Part shown: positions 1 to 11,080 of the stretch, piece after piece
Layout: the number at the start of each line of letters is the position of its first letter
How positions within the stretch are numbered: the stretch's first letter is position 1
Source: Gnetum montanum
Taxonomy: Eukaryota; Streptophyta; Gnetopsida; Gnetales; Gnetaceae
Assembly (NCBI GenBank): GCA_015680685.1
Contig: MNCI01038216.1
Span: 228,616-292,615, forward strand
DNA: 64,000 nucleotides
Direction: 5' to 3'
Made by a program: the position numbers and the translations under genes
Notes under the pieces: generated by a model
Seen by the model: only the letters and a program-made list of their open reading frames with translations
Told to the model about the DNA's origin: nothing
Databases searched by the model: none

Positions 1-257
1 ATTCATGCAAGGGCATGAAGGAGCATGTTGGGGGCAGCTCTGTTTGGAGGCAACACTATGTTACCATCCAAGTCTCTCCATCGTAGTTCTTCATCTTGAT
101 GGAAGACAAAGGTAAAGTCAGGTATATATTCATCATGATGAATATATACCACATTGAATTGTTGAAGAACTGGCAGTTCTTGGTTATGTATGTTGTGTCA
201 CCGACTGTCTCTTGTGTGATCCCTAGGTGGTGAAGTGCTTTTATGAGAAGAAGACAT
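1..257 (-). pseudogene. gag N-terminal fragment, element A
   Basis: Start of the gag frame of a minus-strand Athila-like element whose remainder lies outside the window. The ATG at 257 follows the primer-binding site and opens with MSSSH, as in the gag of copies C and J. The conserved block VVYIHHDEYIPDFTF, then FHQDE and GNIVLPP, is also found in C (VVYAHPDEY), E (VVYTHPNEY) and J (VVYTHPDEY), which fixes frame and identity. An in-frame TGA at about codon 20 and another near the window edge show that it is dead. Confidence 0.8.
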
Positions 258-382
258 CTTAGTTTAGTTTGGTGTGCTATTGACCGTTGTTTAAATTTTC
301 TTCTGATTAACCCCAAGGGTTTGTTTAATCTTCCCAATGATGTGGATGATTTCCTATGTTCTACTTAGCGCACAAACAACTT

Positions 383-402
383 AGTCCCCGACAACGGTGC
401 CA
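383..402 (-). other. Primer-binding site, element A
   Basis: Read on the minus strand this is TGGCACCGTTGTCGGGGACT, directly inside the LTR. It is close to the 3' end complement of plant tRNA-Asp, the primer used by Athila elements. It is the best-preserved primer site of the family here. Confidence 0.8.
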
Positions 403-403
403 A

Positions 404-1209
404 TGATGAGTGACGAGGTACCCCTACACTCAACCATATGAATACGAGCATTACACGCGTGATCTGGTCAAACTCCATAGACTAAGTGCCTACAAGCCAT
501 ATGGAACACCTAAGGTTAATCAATCATTGTCCTCCCAAGCTTACTTGTATTTTTCACAGTTGTATGGTTAAGTAAGCTTGAGGCATGTGAAATTTATGTC
601 TTTTATGTTTTTATTGTCTATGCTAATGAGGGAAAGGGTGAAGAGACTAAGTAACTAAATTTAACTAACTAAGCCTTAATTACCCTAGCATCAGTATCCG
701 TTTCCACTTGTTATTTCACACACTAAACTAATGCAACGCTGCTGGGATTACCAAACACTATTTGTTACTAGGATTACCAAGCGTAACGCACGTGCTCGAA
801 GTAGTCGTACTGAATGCACTTAACTATGAGAGTTGAGGGTTGAGAGAGATTAAGTCCTTAAGAAAGAAATTAAAAAATTAACAATAATTAAAGTCCTATT
901 TAGCTTGTCCATGCACTACAAGGTTTATCCAAAAGTTTGTTTTTATTGCCGTACACAATCGTGTGCTTAGGTACAGAATTGCTCGAATAAAGATTCGTTC
1001 ACTTTGGGACTCCTACTGTGGGCACATGGAAAATATTCTAACTCTGGAATGGAAAAATGGCAAGAGTTTAGCTAAGGTCTAGATCTATATGGAGAAACAA
1101 GGGAGAGCTATCTCTTATTTATAGAACTGGTGGCAGGCTGCGATATCGCATACACAATATCGTAGGGAAGGACGCGATATCGTGGCCCATGCGATATCGT
1201 GTCCCATCA
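404..1209 (-). repeat. LTR of element A (5' LTR, minus orientation)
   Basis: An 806-bp LTR. On the minus strand it starts TGATGGGACACGATATCG and ends ACTCATCA beside the primer site. U3 carries clustered GATATCG motifs (1138-1203) directly upstream of a TATA box (CTATAAATA type, 1116-1123). The partner LTR is outside the window, so its target duplication cannot be tested. Confidence 0.8.
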
Positions 1210-1478
1210 CTACTGTTTATTAAAAGCATACAATAAGGGATTTTATCATGTATATCTTTAGTTAGCACATTCATTTTTTTCCTTTTGTTTCATCCAAAAT
1301 ATCCTTTCCAATTTTCTAAATATAGCTTTCCATTTAATTCACAATAGTATTTACAAAACAATCTCAATTCCAAGTGCTTTCTTTAAGCAATTGTTCTTTG
1401 AAAGAGGTTATTTAGTTTGCCTTTAAATTTAATTATTTTATGTATTTAGTCCTTTCCTTATCCTACTTTTAAGATATG

Positions 1479-2366
1479 TGATGACTCATCATTATGTTAG
1501 CCTCAATATCGAATATCCAACATCGAGGCTCCGATATTGGATACGCGATATTGGGTCCCAAGAAACGATGTTGGATATCCAACACCGTCTCCTCTATGCT
1601 AGCCTATAAATACAACACTTGGGTGCATGGTTGGGACATAGTTTTTAGTCCTCAGTTTTTGATAGTCTTTTTAGATTTCTAAATTCAAGTTTTGTTATTC
1701 CTAGTGCATACCCACAGTGTGATGTTTGTAATCGTACAGCACCTTTGTTCGAGTGTAATGTACTTGGACACGTTACATGACTGCAAATAAAGATTGAGAT
1801 TACTTCCATGATTGCTGAATCCACTTAGATTTATTATTACTTTAATTATTTAATTGTTTAATTATTTACTATTTCCTTTAGTTAATGTTTCCATTTATTG
1901 CTATTTACTATTCCTATCATTAAGCAAAATGAGTACGACTTAATAACGAGTGCTTAAGTGTAAGTACTTGGTAATCCAGCAGTGTATCATTTAGCACACC
2001 CAGTGACATACGCTTGGCAATCCCAGTAGTAGTTATATGAAGTCCAAGGCACGTATGGATGATTGGGGATAGATACTCATCGCACATAGGCTAGTTTAGA
2101 TCAGTGGAAAGACAGTTTATTAGCTTAATTAGTTTATCTCTTTATCATCATCAGGAGTAGCATAGAATTAAATGCATCATATGCCTCACTTTGAACTAAA
2201 CCATGCATGACAAAGCTATCACTAGTCCAAGTGGAAAGACAACGAACTGCAATCAAAGCATAACAATTTAGATGCACAACTAGTTCCATCCACAAAATTC
2301 GATTGGATCATGCATGAACGCTTGTGATTCGTATGGTTGGACATAGGGGTACCTTGCCACTCATCA
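1479..2366 (+). repeat. 5' LTR of element B
   Basis: An 888-bp LTR from TGATGACTCATCA to CCACTCATCA. U3 holds GATATTGG/CGATATTG-type motifs (about 1502-1595), then a TATA box TATAAATA at 1605-1612 and an AATAAAGATTGAG segment in R. Confidence 0.88.
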
Positions 2367-2367
2367 T

Positions 2368-2385
2368 TAGCACCGTTGCAAGGGA
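2368..2385 (+). other. Primer-binding site, element B
   Basis: TAGCACCGTTGCAAGGGA immediately after the 5' LTR, a mutated version of the family tRNA-Asp-type site. Confidence 0.7.
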
Positions 2386-2490
2386 TGGTACTAGTTATCT
2401 AGATTAGTTATATCATACGTGATCACTATAAAGGTATTAATGATATATCCTTCAAAAAAATTTAATCACACACAGCATAAGCCAACAAAA

Positions 2491-3292
2491 ATGTCTCTTT
2501 CACAAGGAGGCAATAATGCATTGTATAATGAAAGCATTCATTAGAGAACTAATGAGATATATAGTAAGAAAAATTGGAGTGACTAACCTTATGCAAGGAT
2601 TTCTTATGTTCATGACCACCCCAATGACACTTAAGGACTACATTCACCTAAGGCAAACAACCTTGGAGGAGATGATGCAAGTCCTAAACAAAGGGAGGCC
2701 TCAAGGCCTAAGACCTCCTCAAGACCTAGAAATGATAAATCAAAGGACCCAGAGGAACACCATAAAAGACATGGTAATCCTTCCAGTTTTGCATCTTCCT
2801 CTTTCCTTTCAACATCTAGTTCTGACAAAGATGAACATAGGTATGAAGATAAAGCTCCACTAAAGGGTCAAAATAGAAATAAAAATCAAACCCACAGGAC
2901 CACTCACGATCATCAACATGAACATAGACAAAATCGTTACCATCAACTGAATAGAAATTTTCATCATAGCCTATCTAATGATGATGAACCATTTTTGGTC
3001 ACTCAGAGACTAATGTAGATCATAGAGGCAATTAAGATATCTCATAGACATCACAAAGAGAGTCGCCTACGCAAGCTTGATATGAATAATATTTCTAAAT
3101 TTGCAGGAGGCTATGATTCAAATCCACAACATCATTTACAAGCCTTCCACAATGCCTGTGCTTTCTACAACATTAAAAATGGATGGCAAAAGCTTAAGCT
3201 CTTTTCTAGCACACTAATTGAAGAGTCAAAGTGTGGTATAGATTGTTAAAACCAAATTCAATATGATGATGGTCCACAATGCTGGAGTGCCA
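2491..3292 (+). pseudogene. Truncated gag of element B
   Basis: Frame from the ATG at 2491. It contains the basic His/Arg/Asp-rich stretch seen in the other gags, then RLRKLDMNNISKFAGGYDSN, HHLQAFHNACAF and WQKLKLF, the conserved gag core. Several in-frame stops and one frameshift near 3225 occur. After the shift the frame still reads WYRLLKPNSI, two TGA codons where the family has RR, then WSTMLE. Similarity ends abruptly near 3292, where the passenger sequence begins. About the last half of gag is missing. Confidence 0.85.
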
Positions 3293-3332
3293 CTTTTCCA
3301 AAATTTACTATCACCCAAAGGATATTATAAGG

Positions 3333-3637
3333 GTAAGAACATTAAACACCATAAGTGTTATACTGAAAAATCAATTGTGGTAATGCAAGAAATCTTAATC
3401 TTTTCACCCAAGGGACCATAATCGTTATAATAAGCCACACATAAGGAAAAAGGAACCAATTATGAAGGGTTGTAAAAGAAGATAAACACTTTTTGGTGGA
3501 TTTTTTCTAAAAAATTTTCCAACTCTACAATCATATAAACTAAAGAACTTAATGAAATCAAGGTCATGAGTATGGTATACATCTGTTAATGGTAAATATT
3601 GACACCTTAGTAACACTTGATTTTTGCTTAATTATAG
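3333..3637 (+). other. Possible intron ahead of the passenger ORF
   Basis: A strong donor (GG|GTAAGAAC at 3333) and an acceptor (TTGCTTAATTATAG ending 3637) lie exactly before the ATG of the passenger frame. The 305 bp between are AT-rich and have no long ORF. If real, it suggests DNA-level capture of a host gene. The exon before it is not identified, so this remains an inference. Confidence 0.35.
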
Positions 3638-6376
3638 ATGGTCCCAAAAAGAGGAGCACATGGAGAACCTTTGTAGAGAGTGCCAAAATGCCCAAGAGGT
3701 GGTAGGGGACTACAAGGTAAGCTAGCAGAACATGAAGAATAGGAAGTTCAATCTTTCAGCATTCATCAAGAGGCTCCTGTTACTAGACAGTCAGTCCAAG
3801 GAGACACCGCAGAACCATTAGCTCCCATGCAAGGACAACATCTCACATTGTTCCCTAAATGCCTTATGGCCATCCAAGAAAATTCCACATTGACCATTGT
3901 CATCGTGGATATGAACTTTGGTTTGTTCATGGTGTTTGCCCTAGAAGCGATTTAGACACAACTTCAAGTGTCACCGCTATGGCCCATTCTCTCAAATAGT
4001 GGTGACTAGTACCTTGGTGAGACCCACCAATTCTGGCACAACAAAGATGAAGGCACCACTATCAACATTTGTGAAGTCAATGTCTCATTCTTAGTTAAGG
4101 CAATTGCAACAACTCTCAATTTGCCAAACGAGGGGGTTAAGGTAGCCCATTTGTCCACTGGGTCTAACCCCAACACCAAGAAGCTATGGTTGAAATAGGC
4201 ATATGAAAAATAGAACAAAACATATAATGAATTAACTCTAGATGAAAGAACATACTTTAAGATTGGCACATATCATCTCTTCCCTATCAAAGAACTTAAC
4301 AGGATCTCAACTTATGTGGCCAAAGGAATTACTATCTTAATGGGTAAATACATGGTCAATCTTCCTTAATTTTATTTCAGAAAAATTTAGAGGTGGTTTG
4401 AAGAGAAAAAGGCAAGGAAGCTAACACTCACATTTCCTTACCTAATCAAAAAACTATGTAAGTGCACTGGAATTCTAAGGTACACAAACGATGTCCCCAG
4501 GAAGGCTCAAAATGCTTTCTTCGTAGAGTTGCTCAAACCTACAACACCAAGGAAAGACCATGATGAAGAATAAGAACCAAAGAAGGAAGTAGAACCAGAA
4601 ACAAAAGTACAACCTGAGCCCAAACAGCACCTTGAAACACAAGCTCCACCACCGTCATCGTCACAAGATTACAAACCCTTAATGAGCCATCTACAAAAAA
4701 TTACTAAAGCCATTAGTTGGGGAAGCAAAGATGAGTCTAATCTTTTCAAAGTAATTAATGATGTCATACATCCCACCATTTCAACTAACCCGACAAGTGG
4801 GTTGATCTCACTGTAATCAAGAGGAGAATCCCAATGGTCTAAGAAAATCTCTAGAAATGTCGCATCCTTCCAAGTAATGCTCTAGATAAGAGAAGATGCC
4901 ACAGTTATGGTGATGTAGCATCAGGATGTAGCAAGCATAGTAAAAGTAATAACAGATCATATCAAGGAATCGTTCAATGTGCCTATCATGCCTCCAGTAG
5001 ATCTGACAGGAACCATAGATGCTCAAATGCTCACTAGCTCTCTAATGACTCTTGCAGCACATGAGGATGTATTAGATTGGCTAGTGTAGATAGGGCAAGT
5101 AATGACTACTTTGTTTAACATCCCCAATGATCTCATTGCAACACATTCAAACCTCATAGCCACTAAAGAAAAACTAGTCATGGCTGAAGTTATGGCAAAA
5201 CACACAAAAGCAAAGGTGCCATGTTTGCAACAAGAGCTGTCTACCCTGAGAGCCGAAAGACAAGATCCTGCCCAATTTATTATGCCTAACTAAGTGGAGC
5301 AATTCAGAATAGAGTAGCTGGCCAAGCTAATTGAGGAAAATAAAGCTGTAGAGCAAGAGAATGAAAAGGTGGTCTAGGATACCTCTATAGATAAAGCACA
5401 GACCTACGCCCACAAAAAGATACTAACCGTCATGCAACAAGAGAACAAGTAGCTCACCACCAAAAGTTCAAGGTTGACTGCAATTGAAAAGCAAAAGAAT
5501 ATTTTAGAGGAACATGTCCACCAGTTGTGAGAACAACTAGTGAGAATTAACCAAGACAGCAATAAATTAGCCAAGGAAAATAGAACCCTCTCCATGGAGG
5601 AGGTTTGCACCATTCAATAGAAGTCAGTAATTAAAATTAGCACATGGCAAAATAAGGCTAAGAAACATGAAAACCTAAAGGAATAATTTTGTGACCAAGT
5701 AGGCATGTATAAGCAAATAAATGAAAAGGAAATCTAGATGACTAAAGCCAGTATTAGAGCCATGTCAATGCAAAATCTTAACTGACAACCCATCTTGGAT
5801 AGCTATGCTCTAGTCCATCAAGTGGAAGTGAAAAATAAAGACCTATAGATTGTGTATTTGAAAGAGTACATGATGTTGGCTAATCTCAAATATGCCAACC
5901 TTTCCACGTTAATAGTAGGCTGGCCTAGAATTGAGCTAGAGAAGCAAGTAGCAACCACTTATGCATTGTATAAAAAATAGTTTGTGGATAGAAAAGATGC
6001 TTTGCAAAAGCTTCATGTGGAAAACTCAAAATTGAAGATGGTTAAGGCCAACTACCATGGACAAAAGGATGTTGTCTCAAACCTAGCTAGGAGATTAACA
6101 AATTATCAAGACTTAAGGGAAAAATCTAGGGCCTTTAAGGAAGAACGATGGTAGTTTACAACCTGGTATGTAAAGGCCAATAAGATGTTCCCACAACTGC
6201 TATGCCCTTGGGATGTACCAACGCTAGCACACATCAGTTTAGTAGCCTGGACGGTACACGACTCAAGGACAAAAGAGGAAAAATTGCAAGCATTGCTTAA
6301 TCACTACAAATTTCACAAGCCTAATAATAAAGGGAAGTGCCCAATGGAAAAGCCATCATCTCTAGGAACCACATAA
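3638..6376 (+). pseudogene. Passenger ORF of element B, 913 codons, unknown family
   Basis: From the ATG at 3638 to the TAA at 6374-6376 a single frame runs 2739 bp with no frameshift but 25 internal stops: 18 TAG, 5 TAA, 2 TGA. The conceptual protein has an N-terminal part of about 300 residues with aromatic-rich stretches (for example YLGETHQFWHN and ERTYFKIGTYHLFPIKEL). An acidic/proline linker follows at codons about 307-345, then a long Glu/Lys/Gln/Leu-rich region at about codons 490-850 that looks coiled-coil. It resembles no gag, protease, RT, RNase H or integrase, and I do not recognise the family. It could be a captured host gene or an accessory ORF of a related element. Stops sit where Gln (CAG) or Trp (TGG) codons are plausible. 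Confidence 0.7.
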
Positions 6377-6550
6377 GCTTACTCAAGTTGTGTCTTATAA
6401 TTTTGTATCCCAATTTTTGTAAGCACCACTGCAGCATGAATAAGTCCATTTGTTTTTTTTTTCTGAGTTAGTCAATAATTCCATACCATTCCACCAATCT
6501 TTGTAAAGAACTTGTTCTTCATTTTTTTTAACTCAAGGATGAGTTTTCAT

Positions 6551-6565
6551 TCAATTGCGGGGGTA
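6551..6565 (+). other. Polypurine tract, element B
   Basis: CAATTGCGGGGGTA directly abuts the 3' LTR. The roughly 100 bp upstream (AGTCAATAA..., CTCAAGGATGAGTTTT) match the same place in element E (CAGTCAATAA..., CTTGAGGACGAGTTTT). The passenger therefore replaced everything between gag and this segment. Confidence 0.7.
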
Positions 6566-7418
6566 TGATGAGTCATCATTGTGTTAACCCCAATATTGGA
6601 TACCTGATATCAAGGCTCTAATATCGAATACGCAATATTGGGTCCCAAGAAACAATGTCGAATATTTGATATCATCTCCTCCATGCTAGTCTATAAATAA
6701 AGTACTTGGGGCATAATTGGGACATAGTTTTTGATAATCTTTCTTAGATTTTTGAATTCAAGTTTTATTATTCCTAGTGCATGCCCGCATTATGACGTTT
6801 GTAATTGTATGATACCTTTATTTGGGTGTGATGTACTTGGACACGTTACATGACTAGAAATAAAGATCTAGACTACTTCTATCATTGCATTTACTTAGAT
6901 TTATTATTAATTTAATTATTTAATTGTTAACTATTTTCTTTAGTTAATGTTTTCATTTATTTCTATCTACTATTCCTATCATTAAGCAAAATGAGTACGA
7001 CTTAATCATAAGCACTTAAGTGTAAGTACTTGGTAATCCAGCAATGTATTATTTGGCACACCGAATGATGTATGCTTGGCAATCCTAGCAGTCGTTATAT
7101 GAAGTCCAAGATGTGTACGAATGATTGGGGACAAATACTCATCACACATAGACTAGCTTAGATCTTATTCTCCATTGTAATTAATTTATCTCTTTATCAT
7201 CATTAGGAGCAGCATAGAATTAGACACATCATATGCCTCACTTTGGACTAAACCATACATCACAAAGTTACCACTACTCCAAGTGGGAAGACAAAAAACT
7301 ACGATCAAAACATAACAATTTAGATGCGTAACTAGTTCCATCCATGGAATTCAACTAGACCATGCATGAATGCTTGTGATTCATATGGTTAGACATAGGG
7401 GTAGCTCACCACTCATCC
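6566..7418 (+). repeat. 3' LTR of element B
   Basis: An 853-bp LTR from TGATGAGTCATCA to ACTCATCC (expected ACTCATCA). TATA box at 6692-6699; GATATC/CAATATTGG motifs at about 6590-6680. It is followed by the target duplication ATATG. Confidence 0.88.
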
Positions 7419-7873
7419 ATATGTATGACCAAATCCATGATCATTAGTGGATGTTGAGTTATAAGACTCTTTCTAGGTATGACCTTTTAGTATTTACAAG
7501 TAGCCCNTTAATATCAATACCTTGAATGCAATGAAAAAATAGAAAATTGACATTGCTTAGCATAAAAAAAAACAAAATAAAAAAAGGAAGATGCTTGATA
7601 AGTAGAAGGCTTACACACTTTTTAACTAAGGAAAAATACCAAAATGAAGTGGCCATCATCATTAATCAATTTAAATGCAAATTGACTATTTTTTGTTGCA
7701 AAAAAGAAATTGGGCTACTTGTAAATACTAAAAGTTCATACCTAGAAAGAGTCTTATAACTCAACATCCACTAATGATCATGGATTTGGTCATACATATG
7801 GATGAGTGGTGAGCTACCCCTATGTCTAACCATATGAATCACAAGCATTCATGCATGGTCTAGTTGAATTCCA
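7345..7873. repeat. Inverted duplication bounded by single Ns
   Basis: 7712-7873 is the reverse complement of 7345-7506 over 162 bp with one mismatch seen. The left arm holds the last 74 bp of element B's 3' LTR plus its flank. Single Ns lie exactly at the arm ends (7507 and 7874). 7508-7711 between them is AT-rich and unidentified. The placement of the Ns points to an assembly join rather than a natural palindrome. Confidence 0.85.
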
Positions 7874-7988
7874 NTAAAAACCCATAAGATCTATTGGACA
7901 AATATTACATTTTTATGAAAAATAAAGATAGACTCTACAAATGACCAAGCATCAATGGAAGCATCAAAAATAATCCTTATAAGTTTTT

Positions 7989-8431
7989 TGTTATAACCTT
8001 ATAATGTTGTCTCAAATGGATAGTCACAACATAAGAAAGAAATACATGTAACTAATCTTCAAGGGCTCCTAACCTATATAATCTATAAATGCACTCTTCT
8101 CAAGGGAATTGATTCTATCTTTTACTTTCAATTTTAAGATGATGAGAACTTAAGTGAAGCTTACTAATAGCATTTTGATACTTGTTTGGATTAACAATCA
8201 AGAGATAGTAAGCTTCTACATCTAGTTCATTATATTTAATATTATGTTAAAACATTATAACGTTGTTTGAAATGGATAGTTACAACACAAAACATAAACA
8301 CATGTAACTCATCTTCAAGGGCTACTCACCTATATAATCTACAAATACAGTCTTCTCAAGGGAGTTAAATTTATCTTCGACTTTCAATTCTAAGATGATG
8401 AGAAGTTAAGCAAAACTTACTGATAGCATTT
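7989..8431. repeat. 253-bp tandem duplication, second copy split by element C
   Basis: Copy 1 spans about 7989-8242 (CTCAAATGGATAG..., CATGTAACTAATCTTCAAGGGC..., TAGCATTTTGATACTTG). Copy 2 starts about 8243 (TTTGAAATGGATAG..., CATGTAACTCATCTTCAAGGGC). It is interrupted at 8431 by element C and resumes at 17994. Copy 1 shows the uninterrupted target, confirming the C insertion point. No coding potential seen. Confidence 0.8.
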
Positions 8432-9266
8432 TCATGAGCGGCAAGGTACCCCTATGCCCAACCATACGAATCACAGGCATTCACATGCAATCTAGTCGAA
8501 TTCCACAAATTGTAATTATTAAGTACACTAGGGCTAAACAGTACATATTTGTTGTCCGTTCATTTTCTTCCCAGATCCACTTGTGGAATGTAATTGTATG
8601 GTTAAGTGTGACTAAGGCATAATATTTTTATTATTTTGTGTTTTTATGGAATTACACACCTAGAACAAGAATAAAAGTAAGAGTGATTAATCATTAAGTA
8701 AACTATGGTCTAATCTAGCCTAACACAAGTAACCATTTCCACTTCCTAGATGCATCCTAAACTTTTTGCAAACACTGCTGGGCTATCAAATGCTAACCAT
8801 TTCTAAGCTACCAAGTGTCACATGTATGTTTGTAGGGGTCGTGCTTGTGTATCTTAATAAGTTGCTTGATTAATCAAAATGAATTACTACATAAATAATA
8901 TTTATATAAATTGCATGAAATATAAATGCATAAGAAAGAAAGTCTCAAGTGCTACAAGGATGAATCAAAGAGTTCATCTTTATTGCCAACACAATGGTGT
9001 GTTTAAGTACATCAATGCTTGAATAGAGATCTGTTCACACTTAGGCCTCCTGTTGCAGGCACTTGGAAAATATTTTAACTTTCAAATGGACAAACTGCAA
9101 GAGTTTTTCTACTTGACTCACAAAAACTTACTCCCAATTGTGCACCTGGGCACCAGGGAGTAACTTTGCGATATCGAATGTATGATATCACATCTTGGGC
9201 CACGATATCGTGCATCTAATATTATAGCCACCCCGATATCAGAGCATATGAAAACATGATTTATCA
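8432..9266 (-). repeat. 3' LTR of element C
   Basis: An 835-bp LTR; on the minus strand it runs from TGATAAATCATG to CCGCTCATGA (expected ACTCATCA). The segment holding TATTTATA in the 5' LTR is deleted here, so this copy lacks its TATA box. CGATATCG-type motifs remain at about 9168-9245. The G-rich polypurine tract seen in B and E is missing; ATTTAGT directly meets the LTR. Confidence 0.85.
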
Positions 9267-11080
9267 ACTAAATGAAAACTCGTCCTCAAGTACAGAAGAA
9301 GAGAAACAAGTCCTTTACAAAATATAATAAGGGATGTGGACTTATTTGAGTGACATGCAGAGTGACATAGAGAAAATAGACAAATACAAAAGTGCCCAAG
9401 TATAGAATATTACAATTGTGTACAAAATTGGGTGTTCATGACAATAGGAAAGAACACCAACAGATCCAAAAGACATCCAACCCCTCTTGACAATAGAATA
9501 ATGAAGGAGAGGTAGAAGAGATCCAATAGCTATGAACAATCTTCCGTGAGTGATATGGTTGCATCCTCCTTGGTGAAGACAATCCCACTTCTAGTCCACG
9601 CTTCCCACTGCAATCACAACAAAACCAAGGATTAGTATATATAGTACAACAAATAATGGCTAAATACCTTGTCTCATTGGTGATTTTATCTAGCCAAGTT
9701 GTGATTGTGATAAATTGGTTGCTTGATGTTGTTAGTGGAAAGACTGATGAATGGGTTAAGTAAGAGAAGCAATCCATACAATTCAGAAAAAGCTTAACAC
9801 AAGGAATGCTGGAAAGAGGGTATTCACAACAATAAAAAGGAGTTCATTACAAATAGTTGTGAAGGTGTGTACAATTAGATAACTTAGATGGAGTAAATAA
9901 AAATAATTTGATTGTAACAATGTCTAAGGGTAAAGAACTTAACTTAACCAAACCAAAAGATATGCAAGTGGGTCCTCCCCAAAGCAGGTACAAGCCTTTT
10001 ATGCCCTTGCATAACTTCAAACCAAGGGGTCCATGGGCACCATGGATAATTAATGGTTACAAAAAGTTAAGTACAAAAACCCAAAAGTAACTAACTGAGA
10101 AACCCGACACATNCATAACCAGTGCTTGTAACCCTTTTATTTGGTCTAAGGGGTGTGCTTTGAATTGCCATGTTTTTTTTTTTTTTTGAATGGAAACCAC
10201 ACCATGCAAAGACCTATGCATTTTTTGCATTTATTTTGTCCAAGGGGTGTGCTTTAAATCCTCATCTTTTTTTCTTTTTTCTTTTTTTGTGATGGGGACC
10301 ACACCATGCAAGGACTTATTTGACTTCCTATTGTGAAATGACGTAAAATAGTGAGAAGCTTACGAGAATACTCCTGCACACAAAAAATAGAAAAGCACAA
10401 AGAATACTACATCCCTTCGAAGCCACACCCTATCCAAACCTTTGATTCCTTTCCAATTCTAGAAAATACACAAGTCACCAATTTATTAAAGTTGCATTAA
10501 TGAAAAAGAGACTACATGCTTCCAAAACAAGGAAAATCATAGAGTATGTGGATGGATGGATGATGTGGACTCACTGCCTATTACATGAAAAGAAACCATG
10601 TCCCAGTTGTTAGTAATGACATTTAAAGTTAGAAACTAGACATCAACAATCAGATTACAAATTAAGCATACCACCATTGAGTAGTGCATTACCATTGTAC
10701 CTGCCACCTTATTAGTAGAAAAAGTAGAGAAACACATCAAACACAAGCAATTATAACCATAAAAGAATGTAAAAGAGTAGACAATAGATATTGAACATAT
10801 TAATAATGGTGTAAAATAAAAACTAAGAGAAGATCAATAACCTTAAAAATACAAATATGTAAAACAAAGAAGATGAAAACAAAAAGTTGAAAAATCAAAA
10901 ATGTGTAAAACAAAAAATTCAAAAGACTAAGGAGCCACAAGAGGTGTTAGTATGGATGGCCATCTCCCACATGACTAAGTTGGAAGGAAGAGATCCAAAA
11001 AATTGAGTGTGGTTGTCCATCTGACAAGATGTTTGTTGTGTTGGTTGGCTTAGTCATGGAAAGGTTTTATTTGTTAAATG
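9267..11080 (-). other. ORF-free spacer between integrase and 3' LTR, element C
   Basis: About 1.8 kb with no conserved ORF. Segments match the equivalent region of element E, for example ACTTGAGGACGAG next to the LTR and the complement of AAAGCACACCCCTTAGAC, so it belongs to the family rather than being an insertion. I see no envelope-like protein. A single N is at 10113. Confidence 0.65.
10138..10322. repeat. Imperfect tandem duplication in element C spacer
   Basis: Two copies of about 90 bp (10138-10222 and 10231-10322). Each has TT(T/G)GTC(T/C)AAGGGGTGTGCTTT, a long T tract and ACCACACCATGCAA(A/G)GAC. Element E has one copy at the equivalent place, so the duplication is specific to C. 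Confidence 0.75.

Larger units (their letters stand above)
1479..7418 (+). mobile_element. Element B: non-autonomous LTR element carrying a foreign ORF
   Basis: A complete 5940-bp element bounded by the 5-bp duplication ATATG (1474-1478 and 7419-7423). Order: 5' LTR, tRNA-Asp-like primer site, 5' part of gag, about 3.1 kb of sequence unrelated to gag-pol, about 100 bp of family 3' sequence, polypurine tract, 3' LTR. Protease, RT, RNase H and integrase are absent, so it would have needed proteins from full-length relatives such as C and E. The LTRs have diverged visibly, mostly by transitions, so it is not young. Confidence 0.88.

Noticed and set aside
3638-6376. TAG-rich frame as evidence of a reassigned stop codon or programmed readthrough
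   Set aside because: TAA and TGA also occur in frame, the neighbouring gag is broken by shifts, and the host gene at 20740-26766 uses the standard code. Decay of CAG/TGG codons explains it.
7345-7873. Long hairpin as a MITE or natural palindrome
   Set aside because: Ns sit at both arm ends and the arm includes part of element B's LTR plus flank; there is no target duplication around the hairpin.
9342-9777. Minus-strand ORFs just inside the 3' end of element C as an env-like gene
   Set aside because: They overlap in two frames, have no counterpart in the same region of element E and show no clear signal peptide or membrane arrangement.
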